DNA of 46,040 nt from Pyrinomonadaceae bacterium (GCA_019694345.1 JAIBCA010000128.1:1-46040); one strand, 5' to 3'. Positions 10,401 to 20,208 are shown, counted from the first letter of the stretch. Notes: generated from the letters alone by a model not told the origin. Program-made: numbers and translations.

Positions 10401-10979
10401 TTACTCGCTGACACGCTTGATCGTACAGCCAAAAGCGTTCGCTTTTGCGCGGGCGATCTTCTTGCCCGTCAATGACTGGTCAAATGCGGTTCGAAGATAT
10501 TGCTCCGTAACCGCTTTGCCTGAGCGGTCATTGTCGATCGCTCCGTGATAGAGCAGTATATTGTCTGCACCCAGATAGAAGATCTCCGGCGTGACAGTCG
10601 CACCGAGTTTATCGGCGAGCTTATTACCCTTGTCGATCAGGACCGGAAACTTGTAACCGACCTTTGCGGCGTCAGATCTTACCCAATCTAGCCACTCAGT
10701 CGCATTTGAATTGATGCCGATAAACTTGATCCCCTTTGCCTCATAGTCCGCCGCGATCTGGTTGATACGTTCGTTATATAGCTTTACGACAGGGCATTGA
10801 GCCGACAGGAAAACGATGACAGCACCATTTTTCCCCTTCAGTCCGTTCAGCGTTTGGACGTTGCCGTCGAGGTCGGGCAGCGAAAAATTGTCGATGGAAG
10901 TTCCGGCCTCGACGTTCTGGGCATTAACAGCCAACGCGACTGAAAACAAGATCGTGAACAAAAACACTGCTCTTTTCAT
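10401..10979 (-). CDS. Exported redoxin / peroxiredoxin-like protein
   Basis: Thioredoxin-fold protein of the redoxin (AhpC/TSA-like) group, predicted to be exported. The start is placed at ATG 10979, not at the in-frame codon 48 bases upstream: AAAGGAG lies 9 bases before it and the resulting N-terminus is a clean signal peptide (MKRAVFLFTILFSVALAVNA). 192 residues. The active-site region is FLSAQCPVVKLYNERI with a single Cys (C62), and a second conserved-looking Cys lies near the C-terminus (NAFGCTIKR, C185), a pattern seen in a secreted redoxin subgroup; the pair may form a disulfide. First gene of the operon with the TlpA-like and DinB genes. Physiological substrate unknown. Confidence 0.85.
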   Translation of the reverse strand: MKRAVFLFTILFSVALAVNAQNVEAGTSIDNFSLPDLDGNVQTLNGLKGKNGAVIVFLSAQCPVVKLYNERINQIAADYEAKGIKFIGINSNATEWLDWVRSDAAKVGYKFPVLIDKGNKLADKLGATVTPEIFYLGADNILLYHGAIDNDRSGKAVTEQYLRTAFDQSLTGKKIARAKANAFGCTIKRVSE

Positions 10980-11158
10980 AAAAATCGCTCCTTTGTCACT
11001 AAAATTTCTATTCCTCAAGTCTATCAATCAGGACTGTTCTGAGACAAGCATTATTAACAATACGCCACCGGACAGGCGCGGGTTTCGGATCGTCCAAGTA
11101 TCCCTGGCCGAACTCAGCGATCAATACTGTAGACTTGTGACTTTTCCGCAGGTAATGA

Positions 11159-11167
11159 TGCTATAAT
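11159..11167 (+). promoter_or_regulatory. Extended -10 promoter candidate for the kinase gene
   Basis: A perfect TATAAT at 11162-11167 is preceded by TGC, an extended -10 (TGnTATAAT). A weak -35 (TTGTGA, 11135-11140) is 21 bases away, too far to count, but extended -10 promoters tolerate a poor -35. It lies about 85 bases before the kinase start in the divergent gap 10980-11253. No clear promoter for the opposite-strand redoxin operon was seen there. Confidence 0.55.
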
Positions 11168-11253
11168 TCCCCGAACTTGATCGGTTGGTCAATTTTGCTT
11201 TGAGACAGCGCCCGCCTTATTGATTACTAGCGGCATCGACGGTCTTGCACAGC

Positions 11254-14199
11254 GTGAGCGAAGAACTCAAACCCGGCACGGAGCTTTCTCATTACCGCAT
11301 CATCGCCAAGATCGGCGAGGGCGGAATGGGTGAGGTCTACCGTGCAGAAGACACAAAACTCGACCGCCAAGTCGCGCTGAAGGTACTTCCTGCAGCGGCA
11401 GCGGATGATAATGAGCGCGTTCGCCGATTCGTTCAGGAGGCAAAGGCGGCGTCGGCACTGAACCACCCGAACATTTTGACGGTCTTCGAGATCGGGAGCG
11501 TTGACAGCGTGCGGTACATAGCTACCGAATTTGTCGACGGCGAAACACTCCGTGAACGCCTGAGCGGCGAGCCGATGACGCTGGGGGCCGCACTCGATAT
11601 TTTTGCACAGGCGGCTGCGGCCCTGAACGCGGCGCATGAGGCAGGTATAGTCCACCGCGATATCAAGCCCGAGAACATAATGGTCCGCGGTGACGGTCTG
11701 GTCAAGGTCCTCGATTTCGGTCTTGCGAAACTAACTGAGCGTGCACCGACGACCGCTTCGTCGGAGGATGCGACACGGGCTCTGGTCAATACGCGGCCCG
11801 GAATGGTCATGGGCACCGTGTCATACATGTCGCCGGAACAGGCCCGAGGGAAGGATACAGACGCTCGCACCGACGTTTGGAGTCTTGGCATTGTAATGTT
11901 CGAGATTCTGACCCGACGTTGTCCGTTCGAGGGAGACGGGCCTATGGACATCGTCAGCTCGATACTTAAAGACCCTACGCCGTCACTTCGTTTAGCCGAG
12001 CCTGACCTGCCGCGTCAGCTTGAGCGGATCATTGATAAAACTTTGCGTAAGGACCGCGATCAGCGCTATCAACACATCAAGGACCTTCACATCGATCTGG
12101 ACGACCTCCGGGAAGAGCTCAAGTTTGAAGAAAAGCAGGGAAAGACAGTGGAAATGACCCGGCCTACCGCTGCCGCCAAAACAATTGAGGCCTCGTCAGC
12201 CCCGGCTACCCGAAACACGTCGACGATTATATTTCGCGAGCGGCGGTTTACGCTTTTTCATGTTTTGGCGATCGCGGCATTTGGAGCGGCGGTGATCGGC
12301 GGTGTCTGGTGGCTGCGTTCCCGTGTCGCAGGAACTCCGCCGATCGAGCTTAGGACCACCGAGATAGCGAGTTGGACGAGCGCTCCCGGCGAGCTTTTCA
12401 GCAACGCGAGTTTTTCGCCGGACGGCAAACTGATCGCGTTTTCATCCACGCGGTCCGGATCCAAAAACATCTGGGTAACCCAGACAACGTCCAGCGAGCC
12501 GATCCAGGTCACGAACGACTCATCGTCAAATAAGGATCCGATATGGTCGCCGAGAGGAGATGAGATAGCGTTTTCATCGCAAAAGGGAAACAGTGGGGAT
12601 GGACGTGGCACACTGACCGGCGTATGGCGCGTCTCGGCGCTCGGTGGCACGCCTCGTTCGGTCGGGGCGGTTGCGGACGGCAGTTTTGAACTTCGCCGCT
12701 GGACGGCGAGCGGCAAGATCTACTACCAGTCACAAGGCGATCTTTACGAGATCGACATTGCTTCGGGCGATACGAAACGCACGACGACGTTCGATCGATC
12801 GACCGGCAAAATAATATGGGCAGATATAGCAGATGACGAAAAGACGATAGCTTACGTTCGGCAGCAAAACGACGTATGGCAGCTTTTCGTTTCGGACGTG
12901 GCCGATAAGAGTCCGTCGAAGATCGTCGAAGGTACAGGCGAACTTGGCGGCATGGTCTGGACACCAGAAAAGGATCGGTTCGAATACAGTTCGATGACCG
13001 ATGGTGTTTTTCAGGTTTACAAGGCCGACGGACGGGCCGCACCGGTCCGCGTCACCTTCGGCGAGAATGACAGCATTGTAGTGGACTCGTCGCTCGATGG
13101 TCGCTCGATGATAGTCAGCTCTGCCAAGGAGGAGTCATCGCTTTGGCGGGTAAATGCGGCAGACGGACAGGAATCGCCCGTTTCACGCAGCTTGCGTTCG
13201 GAACTGTGGCCTGTCGCTTCCCCAGACGGGGAACGTGTGGCATTTCAATCAGCCAAGAATCTTAGCCGTGGCAGCAACCTCTTTGAAGGCTCGATAATGG
13301 TCAAATCGATGAAGTCGCGAGACGATCAGGCGACACCCTTGAGCGAAAGCGGATTTCTGCCTGCATGGTCGCCTCAGGGAACGTTGGTCGCCTTTATTAA
13401 GAAGAATGTCGAGACATTTGAGCTGAATGTAGCCAACCCTAACGGCGGCGGTGTGCGGCGTCTGACGCAAGGCGGAATACCCGCGATCGGGTATTCCGTA
13501 TCGCCGTATAACCATATTCAGACCGCCATATTCAGTTGGTCTCCTGATGGGACGCAGGTCGCGTACGTCGCCGAGCGAGAGGGAGCCTCAAACATCTGGA
13601 CCGTTGCCGCGGCCGACGGTACCGAGGCTCGTGTTACCGACTTTAGGGGCGGCCTGAATGTTAATTGCCCGCTATGGTCCGCGGACGGCAAGCGTATAGC
13701 GTTTTCATATCAGGCAAAGCCGGATCATCCCGGTGGGGCTACCCGCCGCGGGCTGCGGATAGTTGACCTTACCGAAAACAAGGTCATCGATATTTTTGAA
13801 ACAGACAAGAACTTTCGACTGATCGGGTGGACTCCGGACGAAAACAGGCTTATTATCGCGGAATCGGAAAAACAGAGCGGACTGCCGCCCGAAACCATAC
13901 TTCATCGTGTGACGACCCCCGGTGGAGCACTGACGCCGATCGCCCGGATAAATCGGGCCTATTTTTATAACATCTCGCTTTCAGCCGACCGCAGATTCAT
14001 CGCCTTTGCCGCGAGAGAACAAGATATGGACGACATTTGGGTACTCTCGTCGGCCGGCGGCGAACCAAGACGGCTGACACGTAATAATGATTCGGGTGTA
14101 AATTTTTCCAGACTTACCTGGCTGCGCGATGGCAGTTCCATCCTTTTTGGCAAACAAACGAGATTTAGCCTGCTTTCGATTGTTACTGAACCCGTTTGA
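11254..14199 (+). CDS. Transmembrane Ser/Thr protein kinase with TolB/WD40-like beta-propeller
   Basis: PknB-type receptor kinase. The cytoplasmic kinase domain (about residues 12-285) has a glycine loop GEGGMGEVY, the Lys of VALKVL, catalytic HRDIKPENIMV, DFGLAKL, and GTVSYMSPEQARG. A single membrane helix (FHVLAIAAFGAAVIGGVWWL, about 345-365) is followed by some 610 residues of repeated TolB/WD40-like blades with motifs such as NASFSPDGKLIAFSS, DPIWSPRGDEIAFSS and PLWSADGKRIAFSY, expected outside the membrane as a sensor. The start is uncertain: GTG 11254 is preferred over TTG 11247-frame codon at 11245, neither having a good Shine-Dalgarno. Architecture is common in Acidobacteriota. The next gene begins 11 bases after the stop and is probably cotranscribed. 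Confidence 0.92.
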   Translation: MSEELKPGTELSHYRIIAKIGEGGMGEVYRAEDTKLDRQVALKVLPAAAADDNERVRRFVQEAKAASALNHPNILTVFEIGSVDSVRYIATEFVDGETLRERLSGEPMTLGAALDIFAQAAAALNAAHEAGIVHRDIKPENIMVRGDGLVKVLDFGLAKLTERAPTTASSEDATRALVNTRPGMVMGTVSYMSPEQARGKDTDARTDVWSLGIVMFEILTRRCPFEGDGPMDIVSSILKDPTPSLRLAEPDLPRQLERIIDKTLRKDRDQRYQHIKDLHIDLDDLREELKFEEKQGKTVEMTRPTAAAKTIEASSAPATRNTSTIIFRERRFTLFHVLAIAAFGAAVIGGVWWLRSRVAGTPPIELRTTEIASWTSAPGELFSNASFSPDGKLIAFSSTRSGSKNIWVTQTTSSEPIQVTNDSSSNKDPIWSPRGDEIAFSSQKGNSGDGRGTLTGVWRVSALGGTPRSVGAVADGSFELRRWTASGKIYYQSQGDLYEIDIASGDTKRTTTFDRSTGKIIWADIADDEKTIAYVRQQNDVWQLFVSDVADKSPSKIVEGTGELGGMVWTPEKDRFEYSSMTDGVFQVYKADGRAAPVRVTFGENDSIVVDSSLDGRSMIVSSAKEESSLWRVNAADGQESPVSRSLRSELWPVASPDGERVAFQSAKNLSRGSNLFEGSIMVKSMKSRDDQATPLSESGFLPAWSPQGTLVAFIKKNVETFELNVANPNGGGVRRLTQGGIPAIGYSVSPYNHIQTAIFSWSPDGTQVAYVAEREGASNIWTVAAADGTEARVTDFRGGLNVNCPLWSADGKRIAFSYQAKPDHPGGATRRGLRIVDLTENKVIDIFETDKNFRLIGWTPDENRLIIAESEKQSGLPPETILHRVTTPGGALTPIARINRAYFYNISLSADRRFIAFAAREQDMDDIWVLSSAGGEPRRLTRNNDSGVNFSRLTWLRDGSSILFGKQTRFSLLSIVTEPV

Positions 14200-14210
14200 G
14201 AGGAGAGAAA

Positions 14211-14732
14211 ATGATTTCGAAGAAAATTGGAGCTTGTTCTGGATCGATCATTTGTGCACTTATCATCTTCATTACAGCCGCAAGCGTGAGCACGGCCTTC
14301 GCACAGTGCGAGAAGGTGACCGATGCCCAGATCGTTACCGACATATACGGCAAGATCAGGAGCGACAAAAGCCTCGCATCACAGATGACCCACATCAACG
14401 TCGTTTCGGTCTATTCGGCGGTAAGATTTCAAGGCTGGGCGAACGACAAAGGTGATTACGATCGAATAGTTGGTTTCGCATCGAACCATGGGTGCGTAAA
14501 ACTGGTTAACGTCAACAACTTTATGGAGGAACCACCGGCCAACGAAAGTCCGCTTCGTTCAGGTGCCGGATGTGCCCGAGGTACTAAAGCATGTGGCGAT
14601 ATCTGCATTCCTGAGGGCGATGCCTGTAACATCTCGTGGTTTGTGGGAATGCAAACGAATCTAATGCGGCTTGAACGGTACGCCCTTTTGAGCTGGCTCG
14701 ACAGGCCATTTGCCTGCACAGATCCTTTCTAA
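14211..14732 (+). CDS. Secreted BON-domain-like protein with Cys-rich tail
   Basis: 173-residue predicted exported protein. The start is ATG 14211, with AGGAG 6 bases upstream. Residues 1-31 form a signal peptide ending STAFAQ. Residues about 35-105 have the rhythm of a BON domain: D-x-x-I-x-x-x-I ... INVVSVYSAVRFQGWANDKGDYDRIVGFASNHGCVKLVNVNNF. BON domains bind phospholipid or envelope polymers. The tail carries CARGTKACGDICIPEGDAC, a short Cys motif repeated across secreted bacterial proteins and likely disulfide-bonded. It directly follows the kinase gene, which could suggest a shared envelope-sensing role (inference). Confidence 0.7.
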   Translation: MISKKIGACSGSIICALIIFITAASVSTAFAQCEKVTDAQIVTDIYGKIRSDKSLASQMTHINVVSVYSAVRFQGWANDKGDYDRIVGFASNHGCVKLVNVNNFMEEPPANESPLRSGAGCARGTKACGDICIPEGDACNISWFVGMQTNLMRLERYALLSWLDRPFACTDPF

Positions 14733-14759
14733 GGGCAGAAATTGAATTAGTTTTACGAT

Positions 14760-15212
14760 ATGGGATCGATCAGAAATGAAGCGGAACGAAGCGCACTCGT
14801 TCGGCGGATAAACAGATTGACGGGTGGCGAAATGCCACTTTGGGGCAAAATGACGTGTGACCAGATGCTGTCGCACCTGGTGCAGGGAGCCGAACTGCCG
14901 CTGCAGGCCAGCGTCCCCGAGCGCAGCACATTCATTTCTCGTAACCTTATTAAGTACTTGGTGCTTTACGTCCTTCCAATCCCCAAAGAGGTCAAGGTTT
15001 CAGCCGAAATGAACCAGCAGGAAAAAGGGCGGCCACCCCAAGGATTTACGGCCGATAGGGAGATCCTGACGGACCTGTTGACTCGGGTCGGCACATTGCC
15101 TGACCATTACGCATGTCTGAATCATCCGATGTTTGGGAAAATGAACGCAAAGCAATGGGGCCTGATCATACATAAGCACACTGACCACCATTTGACACAG
15201 TTCGGCGTGTAG
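14760..15212 (+). CDS. DUF1569 / DinB-superfamily protein
   Basis: 150-residue cytoplasmic protein resembling DUF1569, a branch of the DinB fold. The probable metal-binding histidines are in QMLSHLVQGAEL (about residue 39) and IIHKHTDHHLTQFGV at the C-terminus, and LNHPMFGKMNAKQWG is a family-like signature. No signal peptide or membrane segment. It starts 27 bases after the BON-like gene and may belong to the same transcript. Function of the family is not established. This is the second DinB-fold gene in the window; the two are not close in sequence. Confidence 0.75.
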   Translation: MGSIRNEAERSALVRRINRLTGGEMPLWGKMTCDQMLSHLVQGAELPLQASVPERSTFISRNLIKYLVLYVLPIPKEVKVSAEMNQQEKGRPPQGFTADREILTDLLTRVGTLPDHYACLNHPMFGKMNAKQWGLIIHKHTDHHLTQFGV

Positions 15213-15236
15213 AAACCGGACTCTGGAGACAGTTCT

Positions 15237-15279
15237 GCCCTGCCAGATAACGGAGTTCGTTACCGCTATCCGACAGGGC
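15237..15279 (-). terminator. 17-bp stem-loop at the end of the VPS10 gene
   Basis: 15237-15253 pairs with 15263-15279 around a 9-base loop. Read as minus-strand RNA, the three non-Watson-Crick positions are all G-U wobbles, so the stem is continuous; as plus-strand RNA they are A-C mismatches. It starts 25 bases past the minus-strand stop at 15304. There is no U-run, so it may be a 3'-end stabiliser or factor-dependent terminator rather than an intrinsic one. Confidence 0.5.
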
Positions 15280-15303
15280 CTATATGCCTTTATGAGGCGG
15301 TCG

Positions 15304-18300
15304 CTACTGCGGCAATCGCCCCGGCGTCAACGGTGCACCGGCCGCCTCAAGAGCCTTTTCAAATCTTGGCAGATCGGTCTCGACCAATGTCCTAAGGCGG
15401 GCGAGTACAGGTGAAAATTCTACACTTGCGAGTTCGTACTGATCCAACTGGGTTTTTGTCGGCCTGACGGTCGATAGACGGATCGTTCCTGCGACGTTGC
15501 CGATCCTGGAGGAGATCGACGGGGGCGGAATATCAGAGTTTTCACGGCCGCCGCGGAGTTCGTTAATCAGTAGATCGATCTCGTTGTCGAGTGCCTCAGC
15601 CTGATCCATCAACTTCTTATTGTCCGTCTGGGCCTCCACAGCGGCACGTTTGAGCAACCCGATCCGGATCTTGGTACCGCCCGATACTTCGACCGCTCCG
15701 CCGACGGCCCTTTGCAGTTTAGCGACCCTTTGTTGAAACTCAGCTAGCAGTGAACGTTCGGCAACAGTCATGTTCTCCTTGCCCTCGACGACAACGTTGA
15801 AACTCTGAGAGCCCGGCATCGCCGTAACGACACCGTTCACACGCAATGCCATCGATACGTTGTATTTACCGGGCATCACGAGATTGCCTTGCGGACCTTG
15901 GCCGAATCCTCCGCCACCGCCTTCGGGCGGTCCGCCTGCACCTTGGGGCGAGGCTGCCGAAATGGATGGCGCTGTATACCGCATATCCCACACGACACGC
16001 TGAACACCCTGTCCTGCCGGGGCAGTGATCCGTCGCACGACCGCCCCCTCGCTATCGGTTATGGTAAAGATCAGCGTTGGCGGTTCTTCTTCAGTCTCCG
16101 CCCGGAGTTCGGCGATGGTCGGGTACCGAAATGCAGATTTCTTTCGTTCGGCATCGCGCTCCGCCTCCTGCCGTTTCTGCTTTAGCGTCTTCGGCGACTC
16201 CTTCAGATAAAATGTGAAAGATGCACCATATGCCGGGTTTGGAGCCGAGTAGAATGATGCCCCCTGTGAACCCGCGAATGACGAATTCGAACGGTTGTAC
16301 ATTAAAGCGTCCTTGACCGGGAAGATTGCCGAGCCCTTATCGATCATCTCACGGTTGACCTGTCGCAGCGGCGAATAATCGTCGAGAACATAAATGCCGC
16401 GTCCAAATGTGCCGAGTACGAGGTCGTTCTCGGCCCTCTGGACGGCAATATCGCGGACGGCGATCGTCGGCAGGCCGCTTTTCATCTGTATCCATTTCGC
16501 TCCGCCGTCAACCGTGAAATATGCGCCGAACTCCGTCCCGATGAACAGGAGATCGGGATTGACGTGATCCTCAGCGATCGCATATACCGAACCACGCTCC
16601 GGCAGATTGCCTTTGATCGAGATCCAGGTCCGCCCGGTGTCCGTGCTTTTCATTGGGTACGGTTTGAAGTCGCCGTTCTGATGGTTGTTGAACAGAGCGT
16701 AAACCGTACCGACATCGTGCTGCGAGGCAAGGACGCGGTGAACATAACTGTTTTCTGGTACGCCAGCGATCCTATCGACCTTTCGCCAACTCTGCCCGTC
16801 ATTATCGGTGATCTGGATCAGACCGTCGTCGGTACCTATATAAACCAGGCCCTGCTTCCTGGGAGATTCCGACAATGCCGAAGCGTTGCCGTAGAGTGCC
16901 GTCGACTGATTCTTGGCAACGGCATCAGGCCCCCAGACCTTTCCCATTACGGGAAGGGCATTACGGTCTAGGCCGCGCGACAAATCTCCGCTGATGACCT
17001 TCCAGTCGTCGCCGCGGTTGTCACTCTTGAATAACTTGTGGCCCGCAAAATATAGACGCGTATTCGAATGCGGGCTTATGATAAGGGGCGAATCCCAGTT
17101 GTAACGCTGCGACTCGATATCTTTGCCCTCGATCGGGGCGATACTGACGCGTTCGCCCGTTCGCTTGTCGAAACGTACAAGGCCGCCATTCTGGCTCTCG
17201 GCGTATACGATGTTCGAGTCGAGCGGGTCGATCCGCGACGTAAAACCGTCGCCGCCGTTGGTCGTGTACCAGTCGGAATTTAGGATGCCGGCCGAGCTGC
17301 GTGTTCGAGCCGGGCCGCCAACCGAATTGTTGTCCTGCAGGCCGCCGTAAACGTGGTAGAACGGGAGAGCGTTGTCCGTCGTCACGTCATAAAACTGGCC
17401 GACGGGCAGGTTGGCCTTGAAGTTCCAGTTAGCACCGCGGTCAAAACTTTCGTAAACGCCCCCGTCGCATCCGACGAGAATGTAATCGGTGTTGCCCGGG
17501 TCAACCCAGATAGCGTGATTATCAACGTGTTTCAAACGCTCGCCTAGCGCCCGCTGAGTTCGACCGGCGTCGTCCGAAACCTGTAATACAACGTTGGGAA
17601 TGTATATCCGATCCACATTCTTTGGGTCAGCGACGATCTGCCCGTAATACATACCCTGAGCGATACTCGGGCTGGTGCGTTCCCACGTCGCCCCTCGATC
17701 GTTTGAGCAGAATATGCCGCTGAGATTGCCGCTGGCCTCGACGGTGGCATAAACCACGTTCGTATTTGCCGGCGAGATCGAAAGCCCGATGCGTCCAAGG
17801 TCGCCCGGCGGCAGGCCGGAGCGTAGCTTGGTCCAAGTGTTGCCGCCGTCGATCGATCTATAGACAGCGCTTTCGGGCCCGCCGTTTATGAGCGTGTAAA
17901 AATGGCGCCGACGCTGCCATGTTGCGGCGTACATCGTGTCCGGATTGACCGGGTCGATGACGACATCCGTAACACCCGTATTTTCGCTGATCGAGATCAC
18001 TGCTTTCCAGGTCTTGCCGCCGTCGGTCGTTTTGTAAAGGCCGCGTTCGCCGCCCGCCGACCAGAGCGGGCCCTGTGCCGCAACAAAGACGACGTTGCTG
18101 TCGCGCGGGTCAATAGCGATCCGTCCGATATGTTCGGAGGTCTTAAGGCCGACATTCCGCCAACTCTTACCGCCATCATCCGAGCGATAGACACCGTCGC
18201 CGTACCCGACGCTGCGCTGACTGTTGCGCTCACCCGTGCCGACCCACACCGTTGCCGGATTTTTGGGGTCAAGTGCGACCGCTCCGATCGAAAACGCTCC

Positions 18301-18645
18301 TTCGTTCTCAAAAACCGGTGTCCAAGTAGTGCCCGCATTCACCGTCTTCCAGACGCCGCCGGAGGCGACCGCCACAAAATACTTTGTACGGTCATTCGGG
18401 TCAACGGCAAAGCCGATGACACGACCTGATGTCACCGCTGGGCCTATCGACCGGAAACGAAGTCCGGAAAATACACCTGATCCCATCGGGTCCGGTGTCG
18501 GCGTAGGTGTTGCAGCCGCAACGGGCGTCGCACTTGGCGAGGGCGAGGTTGTCGCTGTCTGAGCAACGATCGTCGAAACGATCACAATATAGACGCAGAA
18601 CAGTAAGCAGGAAATACGCTTATTCAACACGATTTGAACTCCCAT
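15304..18645 (-). CDS. Very large secreted VPS10/sortilin-like BNR-repeat protein
   Basis: 1,113-residue exported protein of the VPS10/sortilin 'glycosyl hydrolase' group, abundant in Acidobacteriota. Signal peptide at about 8-29, then a Ser/Thr/Pro/Ala linker (about 30-52), then a beta-propeller with many Asp-box (BNR) motifs: SDDGGKSW, TTDGGKTW, SIDGGNTW, SNDRGATW, STDTGRTW. The usual landmarks GPAVTSGRVIGFAVDP, VGTGERNSQRSVGYGDG and LVLGTFGRGIYVLDDYSPL are present. The last 300 residues or so hold a beta-domain with a Gly/Pro-rich loop (about 900-920) and a helical segment. The 'hydrolase' label in databases is by Asp-box similarity only; a catalytic function is unproven. Downstream lies the 15237-15279 stem-loop. 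Confidence 0.9.
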   Translation of the reverse strand: MGVQIVLNKRISCLLFCVYIVIVSTIVAQTATTSPSPSATPVAAATPTPTPDPMGSGVFSGLRFRSIGPAVTSGRVIGFAVDPNDRTKYFVAVASGGVWKTVNAGTTWTPVFENEGAFSIGAVALDPKNPATVWVGTGERNSQRSVGYGDGVYRSDDGGKSWRNVGLKTSEHIGRIAIDPRDSNVVFVAAQGPLWSAGGERGLYKTTDGGKTWKAVISISENTGVTDVVIDPVNPDTMYAATWQRRRHFYTLINGGPESAVYRSIDGGNTWTKLRSGLPPGDLGRIGLSISPANTNVVYATVEASGNLSGIFCSNDRGATWERTSPSIAQGMYYGQIVADPKNVDRIYIPNVVLQVSDDAGRTQRALGERLKHVDNHAIWVDPGNTDYILVGCDGGVYESFDRGANWNFKANLPVGQFYDVTTDNALPFYHVYGGLQDNNSVGGPARTRSSAGILNSDWYTTNGGDGFTSRIDPLDSNIVYAESQNGGLVRFDKRTGERVSIAPIEGKDIESQRYNWDSPLIISPHSNTRLYFAGHKLFKSDNRGDDWKVISGDLSRGLDRNALPVMGKVWGPDAVAKNQSTALYGNASALSESPRKQGLVYIGTDDGLIQITDNDGQSWRKVDRIAGVPENSYVHRVLASQHDVGTVYALFNNHQNGDFKPYPMKSTDTGRTWISIKGNLPERGSVYAIAEDHVNPDLLFIGTEFGAYFTVDGGAKWIQMKSGLPTIAVRDIAVQRAENDLVLGTFGRGIYVLDDYSPLRQVNREMIDKGSAIFPVKDALMYNRSNSSFAGSQGASFYSAPNPAYGASFTFYLKESPKTLKQKRQEAERDAERKKSAFRYPTIAELRAETEEEPPTLIFTITDSEGAVVRRITAPAGQGVQRVVWDMRYTAPSISAASPQGAGGPPEGGGGGFGQGPQGNLVMPGKYNVSMALRVNGVVTAMPGSQSFNVVVEGKENMTVAERSLLAEFQQRVAKLQRAVGGAVEVSGGTKIRIGLLKRAAVEAQTDNKKLMDQAEALDNEIDLLINELRGGRENSDIPPPSISSRIGNVAGTIRLSTVRPTKTQLDQYELASVEFSPVLARLRTLVETDLPRFEKALEAAGAPLTPGRLPQ

Positions 18646-18738
18646 TTTGTAAGGTCATAAGATCGCCGCCATGGCGGGATACGACAAGTTCCGAAGAATA
18701 CCGGGCCCAAATATTAGCGGATGTACTTGCTGAATAAT

Positions 18739-20037
18739 CTACCCGAAAAGCCGGGGAAGTCGCCGCTGAAGGTTTTTCGGCAGCAATATCTCCATCGCGT
18801 CGTCCACCGTTACGATACCTGCGATATCGCCTTCGTCATCAATCACCGGCAGAGCAAGCAAATTGTACTCGGAGATCGTTTGAGCCACGTCGGATGCTGA
18901 ATCCGATGGATGCGCATAGCGAAATTCACTTCGCATTACGTCCTCCAACGTAAAGGTCGGGTCGGCGAGGATCAGCGATCTTAAAGAAATAAGCCCAGAG
19001 AGCTTCCATGATCCTTCCTCCTCGACGACGTACAGATAATAGATCATATTCGGCGTTTCAGCCATCTCGCGAAGTGAACGGATCGTCTCGCCGACAGTAA
19101 ACTCTTTCGGAAACACCACAAATTCGGTCGTCATCAGTCCGCCGGCTGTGTCATGGTCGAAATGCATCAACTCGGCGACATCGGCCTTTTCGTCGTCCTC
19201 CATCAAGTCGAAAAGCTCCTGTGCTTTTTCGTCATCCATCTCGTCGAGCACGTCGACCGCATCATCGGGCGACATTTCCTCGAGGATGTCCGCTGCTCTC
19301 TCCTCGTCCATATCCTCGAGGATCCTGGCCTGGGCCTCGGTCGACATCTCCTCAAGCGTATCTGCGGCGATCTCGTCGTCGAGGCTCTCAACAACCTCCG
19401 TCCGGTGTATCGGCGAAAGCGTCTCTGCCAATTGGGCGATCTCGACCGGATGGAGCCGCGAAAGTTTGTCCTTCGATGATTTAAGCTGCACGGTCACCGT
19501 TGCCGTGTCTGTCGCCAGATAGCCAACGTCGGCCCAGTCGATGACCTCGACCGCGCGGTCGCTACCGTAGAAGCCTTTTGGCATCAAGCGGCGGACAAAC
19601 CCCTGGAGACTTACATCAGCGCCGGACACTCGCCACATTGAACCGGCCTGAATTATCTGAACGTCGTTAACACGCACAACGCGCTTGCCATCGACATCGA
19701 TGAGCTGATTGTCGAGAACGTCTTTCCGCAGCAGCACCTCGCCTTCGCGGCGAACAAATGGATTGAGATCGAGGATCGATGACCGCATCTTCGCGCCGGC
19801 AAGGCCGAGTTCGGAGATGTCCCGCCGGGGCATGAAGAAATTCCGACGACGATAACGAGCGACCAGTCCTATGACCGGCGGATAATCTTCGCGCCCGTAC
19901 CGCACGATCACATCCTTGATGACCGCGATCTTCTCGTTGCGAGCGTCAAAGATCGGACGGTTTATGATCTGCGACACGTAGAGCATAGGTAAACGATAGC
20001 CCAACTTTGCCACAGGTCGAAACCAAAAACTACTCAT
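18739..20037 (-). CDS. Soluble PRC-barrel / MgtE N-terminal / CBS-pair protein
   Basis: 432-residue protein without the membrane domain of MgtE. PRC-barrel-like segments come first (MLYVSQIINRPIFDARNEKI and a second near ...DVDGKRVVRVNDVQII). An acidic helical MgtE_N superhelix follows (repeats such as ILEDMDEERAADILEEMSP and VLDEMDDEKAQELFDLM), ending in DTAGGLMTTEFV, then two CBS domains to the C-terminus (SDSASDVAQTISEYNLLALPVIDDEGDIAGIVTVDDAM). In MgtE these cytosolic domains sense Mg2+ and gate the channel; here they stand alone. The start is uncertain: ATG 20037 (GGGG upstream) is used; ATG 20091 and ATG 19986 are in frame, the last exactly at the PRC domain edge. Confidence 0.85.
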   Translation of the reverse strand: MSSFWFRPVAKLGYRLPMLYVSQIINRPIFDARNEKIAVIKDVIVRYGREDYPPVIGLVARYRRRNFFMPRRDISELGLAGAKMRSSILDLNPFVRREGEVLLRKDVLDNQLIDVDGKRVVRVNDVQIIQAGSMWRVSGADVSLQGFVRRLMPKGFYGSDRAVEVIDWADVGYLATDTATVTVQLKSSKDKLSRLHPVEIAQLAETLSPIHRTEVVESLDDEIAADTLEEMSTEAQARILEDMDEERAADILEEMSPDDAVDVLDEMDDEKAQELFDLMEDDEKADVAELMHFDHDTAGGLMTTEFVVFPKEFTVGETIRSLREMAETPNMIYYLYVVEEEGSWKLSGLISLRSLILADPTFTLEDVMRSEFRYAHPSDSASDVAQTISEYNLLALPVIDDEGDIAGIVTVDDAMEILLPKNLQRRLPRLFG

Positions 20038-20208
20038 GGAGCCCCGGTCAGTCAGAAAATCGATCGCAGGGAAAGCTAATGTGCAAAACATTGTTCATCC
20101 GAGCACAAAATTGTGGAACTTTGTTGGCGTTAATCCTTTCTATTTAATGGAGAGTCGAAAAACCGGTCAGGTTTGATCACACTCTTCACCTCAAACAAAC
20201 CTACCAAA

